This document shows, one piece after another, positions 22,642 to 32,512 of a stretch of DNA of 64,000 bases. Source of the DNA: Candidatus Litorirhabdus singularis. Lineage in GTDB: Bacteria > Pseudomonadota > Gammaproteobacteria > Pseudomonadales > Halieaceae. Under the pieces are notes generated by a model. The model saw only the letters and a list, made by a program, of their open reading frames with translations. It did no database searches and was not told the origin of the DNA. Location: the NCBI RefSeq assembly GCF_026262625.1, contig NZ_SHNN01000001.1, positions 868,001 to 932,000 on the forward strand. The letters run 5' to 3'. A program made the translations under genes and the position numbers. The first letter of the stretch is position 1. Every line of letters begins with the position of its first letter.

Positions 22642-23783
22642 TACTGAGCTCCCACCCGCTTCATATAGGCGTGGAATACATCGAGGTAGCGCGGAATAGG
22701 CAACAGAAAGGCGTCGTGGCCCTGATCAGCTTCAATGTTTGAATAGGTCACCGGCTTGCCTGCCGCCAACAGGGCGTCGACGATTTCACGTGAACGTTCT
22801 GGTGAAAAGCGCCAGTCGCTGCTGAAGGAAATCACCAGGAAACTGGCCTGGCAATCGGCGAATGCACGCGCCGGGTCGTCACCGTAGTCACGCGCCAGAT
22901 CGAACCAGTCCAGCGCGCGGGTCATTAAAATATAGGTGTTGGCATCAAAACTATGGGAGAACGCATTGCCCTGATGGCGCAGGTAGCTCTCTACCTGGAA
23001 CTCGACCTCACCGCTGGCATTGTCGCTAAAATCGCCAGATCGCAGGTCGCGCCCAAATTTGTCGGCCATGGCGTCGTCAGATAGATAGGTGATGTGCCCG
23101 ACCATACGGGCGATCGCCAAGCCCTGGCTGGGTATAGTCTTGTGTTGCAGGTAATGACCCTCGTAGAAATCCGGGTCGGAGGTTATTGCCTGCCGTGCGA
23201 TTTCGTTAAAGGCGATGTTCTGTGCGCTAAGCTTGAGTGCGGCTGCAATGACTATGCAGTGCGCTACGCGCTGCGGGTAAAGCAGCGACCAGCGCATGGC
23301 CTGCATTCCTCCCAGGCTGCCTCCTATCACGGCGGCCCAACATTCAATGCCAAGCCGGTCGGCCAACAGTGCCTGACTGTTGACCCAATCACGGGCGCGC
23401 ATCGGCGGGAAATCGGGGCCGTATTCATTGCCGGTCTCCGGATTGATACTGCGCGGGCCGGTAGACCCATGGCAACCGCCCAGATTATTCAGGCTGACAA
23501 CAAAGAAGCGATCGGTATCGATTGGTTTACCTGGCCCGATGCAGGCATCCCACCAGCCGGGTTTGTCGTCCTCTTCGCTGTGGTAGCCAGCGGCGTGATG
23601 ATGCCCGCTGAGCGCGTGACAAATCAGTATGGCATTGCTGGCAGCGGCATTGAGCGTGCCATATGACTCATAGACCAGCTCAAACTCGGGCAGGCGGCGA
23701 CCGCAGGCGAGCATGAGTCCTTCGCTGAAGTGCTCGCGCTGTGGCGTGACCACGCCAATACTAGCCTCTGCGGTGTCCGCCAA
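22641..23783 (-). CDS. metX: Homoserine O-acyltransferase MetX
   Basis: MetX acylates homoserine at the first committed methionine step. The 380-residue alpha/beta hydrolase has the nucleophile elbow GGSLGGMQ (Ser near 158), the N-terminal motif [21 protein letters not shown], and the catalytic HDAFLL near the end. MetX proteins can use acetyl- or succinyl-CoA; the sequence alone, paired with metW in a Pseudomonas-like locus, makes succinylation plausible but not certain. Confidence 0.93.
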   Translation of the reverse strand: MADTAEASIGVVTPQREHFSEGLMLACGRRLPEFELVYESYGTLNAAASNAILICHALSGHHHAAGYHSEEDDKPGWWDACIGPGKPIDTDRFFVVSLNNLGGCHGSTGPRSINPETGNEYGPDFPPMRARDWVNSQALLADRLGIECWAAVIGGSLGGMQAMRWSLLYPQRVAHCIVIAAALKLSAQNIAFNEIARQAITSDPDFYEGHYLQHKTIPSQGLAIARMVGHITYLSDDAMADKFGRDLRSGDFSDNASGEVEFQVESYLRHQGNAFSHSFDANTYILMTRALDWFDLARDYGDDPARAFADCQASFLVISFSSDWRFSPERSREIVDALLAAGKPVTYSNIEADQGHDAFLLPIPRYLDVFHAYMKRVGAQ

Positions 23784-23785
23784 CG

Positions 23786-24373
23786 TTAGAGTCCAATAGC
23801 CAGTGCGGGATGCAGGCCGACGCTATAAGCCACGTTGCGTAATACTATCTGCAGTATGTTGATGAGGATGAATACCGCGATCGGAGAAAAATCCAGTCCG
23901 CCCATGGGGGGTATCAGGCGTCGCACCGGCGCCATGACAGGTTCGGTGATTTGATGCAGCAGCGATACCAGCGGATGCTGTGATCCAGGTGCGACCCAGC
24001 TGACAATGATCATGCCAAGCAGGGCGAAAAAGTAGAACTGCACCAGCAAGGCGGCAATCGCAACCAGAGCCCAGAGCAGTATCAGCAGCGGATTGGGCCA
24101 GCCAGCGCCAAGCAGCATCAGCATGGCCGCCATGCCTGTGACCTGCACTAATATCAGCAGCACCAGACTGGCCGTGTCGAGACCGGCCACGCTGGGGAAG
24201 ATCTTGCGCAGCGGCAGGATCATTGGGTTGGTGACTTTAACTAAAAACTGGCATATGGGATTGTAAAAATCCGCGCGCACCGCCTGCAGCAGGAATCGCA
24301 GCAGCGCTGCAAATAGCAGCAGGGTCAGTACCGTCTGGATCAGATAGATAGCTATTTCGTTCGCGGCATTCAT
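23786..24373 (-). CDS. yggT: YggT family integral membrane protein
   Basis: The 195-residue protein is two YggT repeats. Each has a membrane helix pair and a conserved segment: [22 protein letters not shown] near 36-57 and [20 protein letters not shown] near 133-152. Four to five transmembrane helices are predicted. The function is poorly known, with osmotic shock and cell division links suggested for relatives. It is tightly placed between proC (4-nt overlap) and metX (2-nt gap). Confidence 0.9.
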   Translation of the reverse strand: MNAANEIAIYLIQTVLTLLLFAALLRFLLQAVRADFYNPICQFLVKVTNPMILPLRKIFPSVAGLDTASLVLLILVQVTGMAAMLMLLGAGWPNPLLILLWALVAIAALLVQFYFFALLGMIIVSWVAPGSQHPLVSLLHQITEPVMAPVRRLIPPMGGLDFSPIAVFILINILQIVLRNVAYSVGLHPALAIGL

Positions 24374-25191
24374 GATTCTTCACGTCCCATTTCAATAGAG
24401 CGATTCAGTGCGGCCTGCATAGCGCTGGCAACGACGCCGCGCAGGTCGGATTCGGCAAAACTGTCAAGTGCCGCAGCCGTGGTGCCTCCGGGGCTGGTTA
24501 CCCGACGCCTTAGTTCATCCAGTTCCACGTCACCTTCGGCGGCCATGCGTGCTGCGCCTAAAGCAGTTTGAACGGTAAGTGCTCGACTTAACTCTGGCTT
24601 CAGCCCCATGCTGGTCCCGGCTGCCGTCATGGCTTCCATAAACAGGAAGAAGTAGGCGGGCCCGCTGCCGGACAGCGCTGTTACCGCATCCAGCAAGTTC
24701 TCATCCCTGACCCAGTGAGCGTCACCCACTGCGCTGAGTATTGTCTCGGCGTGGTTTCTCTGCGGCTGGCTGGTGTGTTCGTTGGCGAACATAGCGGTAG
24801 CTCCGCACTGTAGCAGGGCTGGGGTATTGGGCATACACCTGACGATTGCCGCAGTCATGCCCAGCTGTTGCTGCAAGGCGCTGACGGTAATGCCGGCAGC
24901 AATAGAGATCACTACGGGGTTGTGCTGTTGCAGGCTAGGCGCTAGCGCTCGCGTCACCGCTGGCATGATTTGCGGTTTGACGGCCAGAATGACCACGTTG
25001 GCATCGGCTACCGCCGTCGCGTTGTCGGCGCTGGTGCTTACCCCGTAGGTTTCGCTTAAACGCTGCAGGGCTTCGGGGTAGGGATCGCTGGCGCAGAGAT
25101 TGCCAGCAGGCATGCCCTGGTTGAGCAGGCCGCCAATGATGCTGCTGGCCATGTTTCCGGCGCCGATAAAAGCGATCTTGAGGTCATTCAC
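24370..25191 (-). CDS. proC: Pyrroline-5-carboxylate reductase
   Basis: ProC reduces pyrroline-5-carboxylate to proline with NAD(P)H. The 273-residue protein has the Rossmann start IAFIGAGNMASSIIGGLL at about 6-23, AVKPQ near 71 and the signature segment LRRRVTSPGGTTAAAL near 227-242. Length is standard. It follows yggS by 59 nt and overlaps yggT, matching the Pseudomonas order. Confidence 0.96.
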   Translation of the reverse strand: MNDLKIAFIGAGNMASSIIGGLLNQGMPAGNLCASDPYPEALQRLSETYGVSTSADNATAVADANVVILAVKPQIMPAVTRALAPSLQQHNPVVISIAAGITVSALQQQLGMTAAIVRCMPNTPALLQCGATAMFANEHTSQPQRNHAETILSAVGDAHWVRDENLLDAVTALSGSGPAYFFLFMEAMTAAGTSMGLKPELSRALTVQTALGAARMAAEGDVELDELRRRVTSPGGTTAAALDSFAESDLRGVVASAMQAALNRSIEMGREES

Positions 25192-25250
25192 TGATGCTAT
25201 CCCACTTCATTTGAGAGCGTGCAGAGTATACACGCCGTGAGGTGCAGGTT

Positions 25251-25943
25251 TCATCCTATACGCGGCCCAAATATATCAGTGCCAATGCGCACGATGGTGG
25301 CTCCCTCGAAGATGGCTGCCTCTAGATCCGCTGACATGCCCATAGAAAGCGTATCCAGTTGCGGATGTTGCCGTTGCAGAATTTCGAACTCGCGGCGCAG
25401 GTCGGCGAACGGCTGGCGTTGTTGCGCACCTGTCAGGCCGCTGCGGGGTATCGCCATCAAACCCCTGAGCTGTAGCCGCGGCAGTGCTGCTACTGTTGCA
25501 GCGAGTTCGGCTAATTCCTCGACCGCAACGCCGGCCTTGCTGTCTTCGCCGCTGATATTGACCTGCAGGCATACTTGCAGAGGTGGCAGCTGCGGTGGTC
25601 GTTGTTCACTGAGCCGGCGGGCGATTTTTGCGCGGTCGACGCTGTGCACCCAGCTGAAATTCTCTGCTACCGCGCGGGTCTTGTTGGATTGCAGCGGCCC
25701 GATAAAGTGCCAGCACAGCGGCAGGTCCGCCAGCGCCTCGATTTTCTGCAGAGCATCCTGCAGGTAGTTTTCACCAAAATCCCGGGCACCCGCCTGCCAG
25801 GCTTCGCGAACCGCCGCCGCGGGCTGTGTTTTGGATACGGCTAAAAGCGTGATTTCTGCGGCATCGCGGTCACATTTTTGGGCAGAGGCGCGTATTCTGG
25901 CGCTAACCTTTGCTATATTCTGTTGGTAGGATGTGGAATTCAT
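25251..25943 (-). CDS. yggS: YggS family pyridoxal 5'-phosphate homeostasis protein
   Basis: YggS (PLPBP) is a fold-III PLP-binding protein that buffers PLP and affects amino acid pools. ATG 25943 gives MNSTSYQQNIAKVSARI and 230 residues. The PLP Lys lies in LLAVSKTQ near residue 36, followed by FGENYLQDALQK and WHFIGPLQSNK; MGMSADLEAAI and VRIGTDIFGPR bind phosphate. It is the first gene of the leftward operon and is divergent from pilT. Confidence 0.94.
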   Translation of the reverse strand: MNSTSYQQNIAKVSARIRASAQKCDRDAAEITLLAVSKTQPAAAVREAWQAGARDFGENYLQDALQKIEALADLPLCWHFIGPLQSNKTRAVAENFSWVHSVDRAKIARRLSEQRPPQLPPLQVCLQVNISGEDSKAGVAVEELAELAATVAALPRLQLRGLMAIPRSGLTGAQQRQPFADLRREFEILQRQHPQLDTLSMGMSADLEAAIFEGATIVRIGTDIFGPRIG

Positions 25944-26023
25944 AACAAAGCGCCAGATAGTGGTGCACGCCATTATACGCAAAGACACAGGTCAGATGTC
26001 GCGCAGGCGTAAACGGGGAAATT

Positions 26024-27058
26024 ATGGACATTACTGAATTACTGGCTTTTAGTGCCAAGCAGGGCGCTTCTGACTTGCACCTGTCGGCGGGCTTGCCGCC
26101 CATGATCAGAGTGGACGGTGATGTGCGCCGGATTAACTTGCCACCCATGAGTCACAAAGAAGTTCACGATCTTATTTACGAGATCATGAATGATAAGCAA
26201 CGCAAAGATTTTGAGGAATTTCTGGAGACGGACTTTTCTTTTGAAGTGCCCGGGATTGCCCGTTTCCGGGTTAACGCTTTCAATCACAACCGTGGCGCAG
26301 GCGGTGTATTTCGTACTATTCCCTCCAAAGTGCTATCGATGGAAGACCTTGGCATGGGGCAGGTATTCAGAGACATTTCGATGATGCCACGAGGCCTGGT
26401 GCTGGTAACCGGACCCACGGGTTCAGGTAAGTCGACGACTCTGGCGGCGATGGTTGATTTTATTAATGATCATAAGTACGAGCATATTCTCACTGTTGAA
26501 GATCCGATCGAATTTGTTCACGAAAGCAAGAAGTGTCTGGTTAACCAGCGTGAGGTCCACCGCGATACGCTGGGCTTTGCTGAAGCATTGCGATCGGCAC
26601 TGCGAGAAGACCCCGATATTATTCTGGTGGGTGAGATGCGTGACCTTGAAACCATCCGCCTGGCGCTGACCGCGGCTGAAACGGGTCACTTGGTATTCGG
26701 CACTTTGCACACGACCTCCGCGGCCAAGACTATCGACCGGGTTGTCGACGTATTTCCCGCCGCTGAAAAAGCTATGGTTCGCTCTATGCTTTCAGAATCC
26801 TTGCAGGCTGTGGTCTCACAGACGCTGCTCAAGCGAGTCGGCGGTGGTAGGATCGCTGCCCATGAGATCATGCGCGGCACGCCGGCAATCAGGAACCTGA
26901 TTCGAGAAGACAAAATTGCGCAGATGTATTCAGCGATTCAGACCGGCGGCTCTATCGGGATGCAGACACTTGACCAATGTTTGGAGAATTTGCTTGAAAA
27001 GCGTGTGATAACCCGTGAGGGTGCCAGGGAAAAAGCCAAGATCCCAGAAAACTTCTAA
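26024..27058 (+). CDS. pilT: Type IV pilus retraction ATPase PilT
   Basis: PilT drives pilus depolymerisation for twitching motility and DNA uptake. The 344-residue protein begins MDITELLAFSAKQGASDLHLS, has Walker A GPTGSGKST (about 129-137), Asp box, Walker B PDIILVGEMRD, His box HLVFGTLHTTSA, and the retraction motif AIRNLIREDK near 288-297. GGGGA-type ribosome binding precedes the ATG. pilU follows 19 nt later. No pilin or assembly genes are in the window. Confidence 0.97.
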   Translation: MDITELLAFSAKQGASDLHLSAGLPPMIRVDGDVRRINLPPMSHKEVHDLIYEIMNDKQRKDFEEFLETDFSFEVPGIARFRVNAFNHNRGAGGVFRTIPSKVLSMEDLGMGQVFRDISMMPRGLVLVTGPTGSGKSTTLAAMVDFINDHKYEHILTVEDPIEFVHESKKCLVNQREVHRDTLGFAEALRSALREDPDIILVGEMRDLETIRLALTAAETGHLVFGTLHTTSAAKTIDRVVDVFPAAEKAMVRSMLSESLQAVVSQTLLKRVGGGRIAAHEIMRGTPAIRNLIREDKIAQMYSAIQTGGSIGMQTLDQCLENLLEKRVITREGAREKAKIPENF

Positions 27059-27077
27059 GCCAGGAGCGCCACAATCC

Positions 27078-28220
27078 ATGGAGGTCGAAAAACTACTGAA
27101 GTATATGGTCGACCGAGAGGCTTCTGACGCCTTTATCACCGTCGGCGTGCCGCCGAGCCTGAAGATTAATGGTGAACTGAAAGCCGTATCGGAAAGCGCG
27201 TTAAGTGAAGCGCAAGCACGTGCCGCCGTGATATCGGTTATGACTGCCGCGCAGCGAGCAGAATTTGATACTCACCACGAATGCAATTTTGCTCTGCAGC
27301 TCGATGGCATCGGGCGTTTTCGCGCGAGTGCGTTCTACCAGCGTAACCAGTGTGGCATGGTTTTACGCCGTATTCAGGAGCAAATCCCAACCTTTAGTGA
27401 ACTTGACCTGCCCCCGGTAATGCTTGATCTGGCGATGGCGAAGCGCGGACTGGTCATTTTTGTCGGCGCCACCGGAACCGGTAAGTCCACTTCGCTGGCT
27501 GCCATGATTGGGCATCGAAATCTGCATGGCAGTGGTCATATCGTTACGATTGAAGACCCGATTGAGTTTGTGCACCGACACCGCGGCTGCATTGTGACCC
27601 AGCGTGAAGTCGGTATCGATACCGACAGCTTTGATGTGGCGCTCAAGAATACCCTGCGTCAGGCCCCCGATGTGATTATGATTGGAGAAGTGCGCAGTCG
27701 CGAGACCATGGAAAAGGCGATTACCTTTGCCGAGACCGGGCACCTGTGCCTATGCACCTTGCACGCTAACAATGCTAACCAGGCACTGGATAGAATCCAG
27801 CACTTTTTCCCGACCGATCGTCAGCAGCAGGTGTGGATGGACTTGAGCCTGAATTTACGCGGTATTGTGGCGCAGCAGCTGATTCCCAAGCGCGATGGCA
27901 GCGGCCGTGCGGCGATTATTGAAGTGATGCTGAATTCGCCCCTGATGTCTGAACGGATTCGCAAGGGCGAAGTGCACCTGATGAAAGAGCTGATGGCCAA
28001 GTCTAAAGAGGCCGGTATGCAGACCTTTGATCAGGCGCTTTTTGTGGCGGTCAAAGCCGGCAAAATCTCAGCCGAGGATGCGCTGTTGTACGCGGATTCC
28101 GCCAATGAGCTGCGTTTGATGATGAAGCTGGATGGCAGTGATCCGCAGTTATCCAGCGACGCGCCAAATCTGACTTTTGACGATAGCGGTCTTGGTACTC
28201 GGAAGAATCTTTTTACTTAG
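27078..28220 (+). CDS. pilU: PilT-dependent retraction ATPase PilU
   Basis: PilU is the accessory retraction ATPase working with PilT. ATG 27078 gives MEVEKLLKYMVDREASDAFIT and 380 residues; the in-frame ATG at 27015 lies within pilT. Walker A is GATGTGKST and Walker B PDVIMIGEVRS. The His box CLCTLHANNANQALDRI and the extended C-terminus after about residue 345 are PilU-like. Its stop overlaps that of convergent ruvX by 4 nt. Confidence 0.95.
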   Translation: MEVEKLLKYMVDREASDAFITVGVPPSLKINGELKAVSESALSEAQARAAVISVMTAAQRAEFDTHHECNFALQLDGIGRFRASAFYQRNQCGMVLRRIQEQIPTFSELDLPPVMLDLAMAKRGLVIFVGATGTGKSTSLAAMIGHRNLHGSGHIVTIEDPIEFVHRHRGCIVTQREVGIDTDSFDVALKNTLRQAPDVIMIGEVRSRETMEKAITFAETGHLCLCTLHANNANQALDRIQHFFPTDRQQQVWMDLSLNLRGIVAQQLIPKRDGSGRAAIIEVMLNSPLMSERIRKGEVHLMKELMAKSKEAGMQTFDQALFVAVKAGKISAEDALLYADSANELRLMMKLDGSDPQLSSDAPNLTFDDSGLGTRKNLFT

Positions 28221-28648
28221 CCTGCAGCTTCGTTTAGCCAGGTTTCGAGTATCAGGGCGGCAGCCATAGCGTCTGCGGGGCTCGCCTTGTAGTCCCCGCG
28301 ATGGCCCATTTCGCGCAAGCGCTGTTTGGCATCAAAGCTGCTAAGGCGTTCGTCCACCAGAGCCACCGGAATATCGAAGCGACCGTGCAAACGGTTCGAG
28401 AATTTCCTGGCGCGGGTACACAGCTCGCTCTCGCTTCCATCCATGTTCAAGGGCAAGCCTATCAATAGTAGCTGCGGCTGCCACTGTGACAGTAACTCGC
28501 CAGTCTGCTCCCAGTTAGGTATGCCATCACGCGCCTTGAGAGTGGTCAGCGGTTGCGCTGTTGCCGTCACCCGATTACCGATGGCCACTCCTATGTGCAC
28601 CAGCCCATAGTCAAAAGCCATAATTGATTCCGGCGAGTCGCTGCTCAA
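28217..28648 (-). CDS. ruvX: Holliday junction resolvase-like protein RuvX (YqgF)
   Basis: The 143-residue RNase H-fold protein has AFDYGLVHIGVAIG near residue 11 (acidic ligand Asp13), LIGLPLNMDGSES near 62 and DERLSSFDAK near 98. YqgF is linked to 16S rRNA 5'-end processing and to resolvase-like activity. It overlaps algH by 4 nt. The pyrR-pyrB-pyrC genes that follow it in Pseudomonas are absent. Confidence 0.93.
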   Translation of the reverse strand: MSSDSPESIMAFDYGLVHIGVAIGNRVTATAQPLTTLKARDGIPNWEQTGELLSQWQPQLLLIGLPLNMDGSESELCTRARKFSNRLHGRFDIPVALVDERLSSFDAKQRLREMGHRGDYKASPADAMAAALILETWLNEAAG

Positions 28649-29229
28649 GCGTGACCTGCTTCACCGGACAACAGGTTAAGATCGATGCCCAGACCGGCGG
28701 CCGCGGCTATTGCCCGGTTTTGGTAGGGCGTATCAAATATTATGGCGCTGTCTGCCGGTAGCGTTAGCCAGCTGTTTTCCAGAATTTCATGTTCGAGCTG
28801 ACCCGCGCTCCAGCCCGCGTAGCCCAGAGTAATGACGGCGTTTTCAAGACCGTCGTCAGCCGCCAAAGCGGCCAGTATATCTCGCGAGGTGGTGAGATGA
28901 ATGTGGTCTGTTACTGCCACCGAAGAGTCCCATTGCCGCTCTGTCGGTTGGTGTAAAACAAACCCTCGATCTGGTTTTACCGGGCCCCCTGCCAACACTG
29001 GTACATCGCCCCATTGGCCGTATGCGTCAAGTTCCAGGTGCTTGAGAACATCTCCAACACTGAGGTCAAGCGGGTGGTTGATTACCAACCCCATGGCGCC
29101 CTGCTCATTGTGCTCGCAAATATAGGTGATGCTGTGGGAGAACATGGCATCGGTCAGGCCCGGCATGGCCAGCAGAAAATGATTGCGCAGCGAGCTGAAT
29201 GTAGTGTCGTTGTTTTCGTGAGCGGGCAT
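28645..29229 (-). CDS. algH: YqgE/AlgH family protein
   Basis: The 194-residue protein contains the UPF0301 motifs LRNHFLLAMPGLTDAMFSHSITYICEHNEQGAMGLVINHP (about 14-53, read in segments), GGPV and VTLGYAGWSAGQLEHEILENSW. The family has no firm biochemical role; AlgH influences alginate expression in Pseudomonas. Its pairing with ruvX is widely conserved. Confidence 0.92.
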   Translation of the reverse strand: MPAHENNDTTFSSLRNHFLLAMPGLTDAMFSHSITYICEHNEQGAMGLVINHPLDLSVGDVLKHLELDAYGQWGDVPVLAGGPVKPDRGFVLHQPTERQWDSSVAVTDHIHLTTSRDILAALAADDGLENAVITLGYAGWSAGQLEHEILENSWLTLPADSAIIFDTPYQNRAIAAAAGLGIDLNLLSGEAGHA

Positions 29230-29267
29230 AACGAGCTAGTGGCTCCGGTTGATAGCTGACAAACGGA

Positions 29268-30140
29268 TCAGCCCTGCTCAGAGCTTAACTGATTTTGTTT
29301 GAATTTCCATGTCCTGATAATCTCCAGACGATCCACATTTTTTCGCAGCTCTGGTGGAAACGGATCATACGGCGCAGCCATTCGAACAATGCGTATGGCT
29401 GCTTCGTCCAGTACGGCGTGTCCGGAGGAAGACAAGACCTCAATGTTTTCAATGGTACCGTCGTAGCGTATCGCCACCATGAGTCGCAGATCTCCGTAAA
29501 TACCGTAACGCCTTGAGGCGACCGGGTAGTAGCGGTTACCGATGGCCTCTACTTTGCTACGCCAGCTATGCAGGTAGGCTGCATCTTCCGCCTGTTTTGC
29601 TGACAGTGAAGTCAGCCTGCGCACGCGCGGACGTTCGGCAAACTCTTGCTGTTGCTGGTCGAGCCTGGCTTCCAGACTGGCAATACTGTGACTTAACTCG
29701 CGCAGCAGCGGGTCGGTGCCGGGGGCATCCAGTGGTTCTGGCTCCGCCTCCTCCGGCTTGCGCCAGATGCTGGCATCGGCAGCTCCAGTGGTGGTCACTG
29801 TCAGTTCCTCCTGCTTACTCTCTGGCTTGAGCCGGGCGCTGGCAGAGGTTTGTTGAATCTGGTTGTCGGAAAAGTCGGCCAACCGGCGCGTGGTGATTTC
29901 CGCCTGCTCTGCCAATGTCCCACTGCCTTCCTGGTTGGCTTGAGCAATAAATCGCGCGTCATCGGGGGCCTGGCTACTTTGGTAGCGAGCCAGAGTGACT
30001 TCCAATTGTGGCGACACCGGCGCCTGGTCCGACGCCGCAAAACCTACCCCTAGAATCACTATGACGTGAAGACTCAGCGCCAGGAAAGCGAAAAAGCCTA
30101 ATGCCTCGCTGCCGGTGGACGGATTGCTGAGTGTCGCCAC
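29268..30140 (-). CDS. TonB-like energy transducer
   Basis: The 290-residue protein has an N-terminal transmembrane helix (about 15-36), a long linker with a predicted helical Glu/Gln-rich part (about 150-170), and a C-terminal TonB domain (about 195-285) with YGDLRLMVAIRYDGTIENIEVLSSSGHAVLDEAAIRIV in segments and the terminal TWKFKQ. The canonical Pro-rich EPxPxP spacer is weak. It corresponds in position to tonB3 of Pseudomonas (gshB-tonB3-algH-ruvX), a gene tied there to twitching motility. It could serve the receptors at 46-52 kb, but no sequence shows this. Confidence 0.85.
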   Translation of the reverse strand: MATLSNPSTGSEALGFFAFLALSLHVIVILGVGFAASDQAPVSPQLEVTLARYQSSQAPDDARFIAQANQEGSGTLAEQAEITTRRLADFSDNQIQQTSASARLKPESKQEELTVTTTGAADASIWRKPEEAEPEPLDAPGTDPLLRELSHSIASLEARLDQQQQEFAERPRVRRLTSLSAKQAEDAAYLHSWRSKVEAIGNRYYPVASRRYGIYGDLRLMVAIRYDGTIENIEVLSSSGHAVLDEAAIRIVRMAAPYDPFPPELRKNVDRLEIIRTWKFKQNQLSSEQG

Positions 30141-30151
30141 GCGGGGTCGCC

Positions 30152-31105
30152 CTAACGCGATGCCAGATGGGCGCTGATGCTGTCCATTAGCTGGCCACCA
30201 ATATCGAGGCCCTGCGCCCTGTCAATCTCTCGAATGCAGGTAGGGCTGGTCACGTTGATTTCGGTCAGGTATTCCCCGATCACGTCCAGGCCGACGAAAA
30301 TCAGACCCTTTTCACGCAGCGCTGGCCCTACTTGCTCTGCTATCCAGCGATCGCGGTCGGTTAGTGGCTGTGCCACGCCCTGGCCGCCGGCCGCCAAATT
30401 TCCGCGCAGCTCACCCGCCAATGGCACCCGTGCCAGACAATAGGGTATGGGGGTGCCGTCAATCATCAGGATGCGCTTGTCACCGTTGATGATCTCTGGG
30501 ATATACCGTTGCGCCATAATGGTTGTGGTGCCGTAATTAGTCAGTGTTTCCAGAATCACGCTGAGGTTAGCGTCATCCGGCTTAACCCGAAAAATAGCTG
30601 AGCCACCCATGCCGTCCAGCGGTTTGTAGATGACATCCTCGTGGGTGGCGTAAAAATCCTTGAGACGGTCGTTGTCGGCACTGACCAGTACCGGCGGACA
30701 GCACTGCGGGAACTGAGTGGCAAACACCTTTTCATTGCAGTCGCGCAGACTCTGGCAGCGATTGACGATAAGCGTGCCCTGACGTTCAGCCTGTTCGAGT
30801 ATATAGGTGCTGTAAATGTATTCGTTGTCGAAGGGGGGGTCCTTGCGCATCAGGATGACGTCCAGACTTGCCAGTTCTGCGACCGCTGGTTCGCCCAGCG
30901 TGAACCAGGCTTGCGGATCGCGTGCCACGGATAGCGGCGCCAGTTTGGCCATGCCAATACCCTGATCCAGGAACAGGTCTGACTGCTCCATGTAATGGAG
31001 CTCCCAGCCGCGATCTTGCGCGGCCCATAGCATAGCCATGGTGGTGTCTTTCATGTAGCTGAGTTGGCTGATGGGGTCCATGACGACCCCGAGTTTGATA
31101 CTCAT
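30152..31105 (-). CDS. gshB: Glutathione synthetase
   Basis: GshB joins gamma-glutamylcysteine and glycine using ATP. The 317-residue ATP-grasp protein starts MSIKLGVVMDPISQLSYMKDTT and has DPPFDNEYIYSTYILE near 110-125, ATP-binding KPLDGMGGSAIFR near 160-172, and ending INVTSPTCIREID. Length matches the family. It heads the gshB-tonB-algH-ruvX operon. The pilGHIJK chemosensory genes adjacent in Pseudomonas are missing here. Confidence 0.96.
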   Translation of the reverse strand: MSIKLGVVMDPISQLSYMKDTTMAMLWAAQDRGWELHYMEQSDLFLDQGIGMAKLAPLSVARDPQAWFTLGEPAVAELASLDVILMRKDPPFDNEYIYSTYILEQAERQGTLIVNRCQSLRDCNEKVFATQFPQCCPPVLVSADNDRLKDFYATHEDVIYKPLDGMGGSAIFRVKPDDANLSVILETLTNYGTTTIMAQRYIPEIINGDKRILMIDGTPIPYCLARVPLAGELRGNLAAGGQGVAQPLTDRDRWIAEQVGPALREKGLIFVGLDVIGEYLTEINVTSPTCIREIDRAQGLDIGGQLMDSISAHLASR

Positions 31106-31252
31106 AATACTGTTGCTGCCAGTGGCTGAAGTGGCCCTAACTTACGCAACTGCTGGCATTGGTGCAAGCTGTGCAGCTGTGCGAATGACGGGCTAGGGAA
31201 AACCGCTATGGTACCCTAGAATAGTGTGAGTTTATCCTGTGAGAATAGCGTT

Positions 31253-32503
31253 ATGACCTTGTCCGGTTTTTATCTAGGCTTGTCCATTTTCAATGGTATC
31301 GCCGTATTGTGTGCGCTGATTCAGGCGCGTCGACTCTACTTTATGTTACCCGTCTATTTCATGCTGGCTTGGCCGGTGGGGGAAATGGCATTTATTTTGT
31401 TGGGCTTTCAGGTCGCTACTACGGTCGTGGTGGGGTTTTTCGGTGGTCTCGTTAGCGCCGGTGGTCAGCTGGGCCTGTTGCTGTTCGCCTTGTCCTGGAT
31501 GGGCATGCTCTATCTGCACCGCCAGTCTATGGACAGTGCAGGAGTATTTTCACGGGCGCTGGCGACGGGGCTTGGCAATGACTACCGGCAGCAGATACCG
31601 GCACCGCGGCGGGCAGTGTTACGCGACCACATAGAATCCGCCGAGTGGACCCGGCCTTTTAAAATGCCGCGCCCGGGAGTAGTCACCCATCGGAACTTGT
31701 CATACGGCGATGCTGGAGAGCGCAATTTGCTCGATGTCTATCAACCAGCCGTGCCGCGGGAGGGGGGGTTTCCCATCTTGTTGCAGGTACATGGTGGGGC
31801 CTGGATGATCGGTAACAAGCAGCAACAGGCATTGCCGCTTATGTATCATTTGGCTCAAAGAGGGTGGCTCTGCGTCACCATCAATTATCGACTGAGCCCT
31901 AAGCACGCCTTTCCCGAGCACATCATTGATGTGAAAAAAGCTATTGCCTGGATTCGTGAGCACGCGATGGAGTACGGTGGTAACGCCGGGTTTCTGGCTA
32001 TAACCGGTGGCTCAGCCGGTGGGCACTTGTCTTCTTTGGCGGCGTTAACGCCCAATAAGCCAGAATGGCAGCCCGGATTTGAAGATGTTGATACTTCTGT
32101 TGATGCGGCGGTGCCGATTTACGGAGTTTATGATTTTACCGACCGCGACAATATACGCGGTGATATGGCCATGGAAAGTACCTTAAGCAAGCACGTCATG
32201 CAGACGCGTCTGGCCGAAGATCGCGAGAGTTGGGAGGACGCCTCACCGTTGTCGCATGTTTCTGATCAGGCGCCGCCTATGTTTGTTTTGCAGGGCACCC
32301 ATGACTCACTGGTGTGGGTAGAGGAAGCGCGTAATTTTGTGGCGCAAATGCAGTCTCATTCCAATAACGCGGTGGTTTATGCGGAGTTGCCCGGTGCCCA
32401 GCATGCGTATGAAATATTCCACTCAGTGCGCACCGATTATACGGTTAATGCGGTGACTGATTTCCTTGAGTGGAGCTACGCCCAGCACGAAGTCAAAGGC
32501 TAG
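31253..32503 (+). CDS. Membrane-anchored alpha/beta hydrolase (HSL-type esterase)
   Basis: From ATG 31253 the product is 416 residues. The N-terminal 90 residues hold about two or three hydrophobic helices. The rest is a hormone-sensitive-lipase-like hydrolase with oxyanion motif VHGGAW, nucleophile elbow GGSAGG, acid in QGTHDSLVW and His in PGAQHAYE. Substrate is unknown; short-chain esters are usual for the family. A start 9 codons upstream is possible. It is a single gene between divergent gshB and convergent FAD oxidase. Confidence 0.82.
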   Translation: MTLSGFYLGLSIFNGIAVLCALIQARRLYFMLPVYFMLAWPVGEMAFILLGFQVATTVVVGFFGGLVSAGGQLGLLLFALSWMGMLYLHRQSMDSAGVFSRALATGLGNDYRQQIPAPRRAVLRDHIESAEWTRPFKMPRPGVVTHRNLSYGDAGERNLLDVYQPAVPREGGFPILLQVHGGAWMIGNKQQQALPLMYHLAQRGWLCVTINYRLSPKHAFPEHIIDVKKAIAWIREHAMEYGGNAGFLAITGGSAGGHLSSLAALTPNKPEWQPGFEDVDTSVDAAVPIYGVYDFTDRDNIRGDMAMESTLSKHVMQTRLAEDRESWEDASPLSHVSDQAPPMFVLQGTHDSLVWVEEARNFVAQMQSHSNNAVVYAELPGAQHAYEIFHSVRTDYTVNAVTDFLEWSYAQHEVKG

Positions 32504-32512
32504 TTTTTAGGG

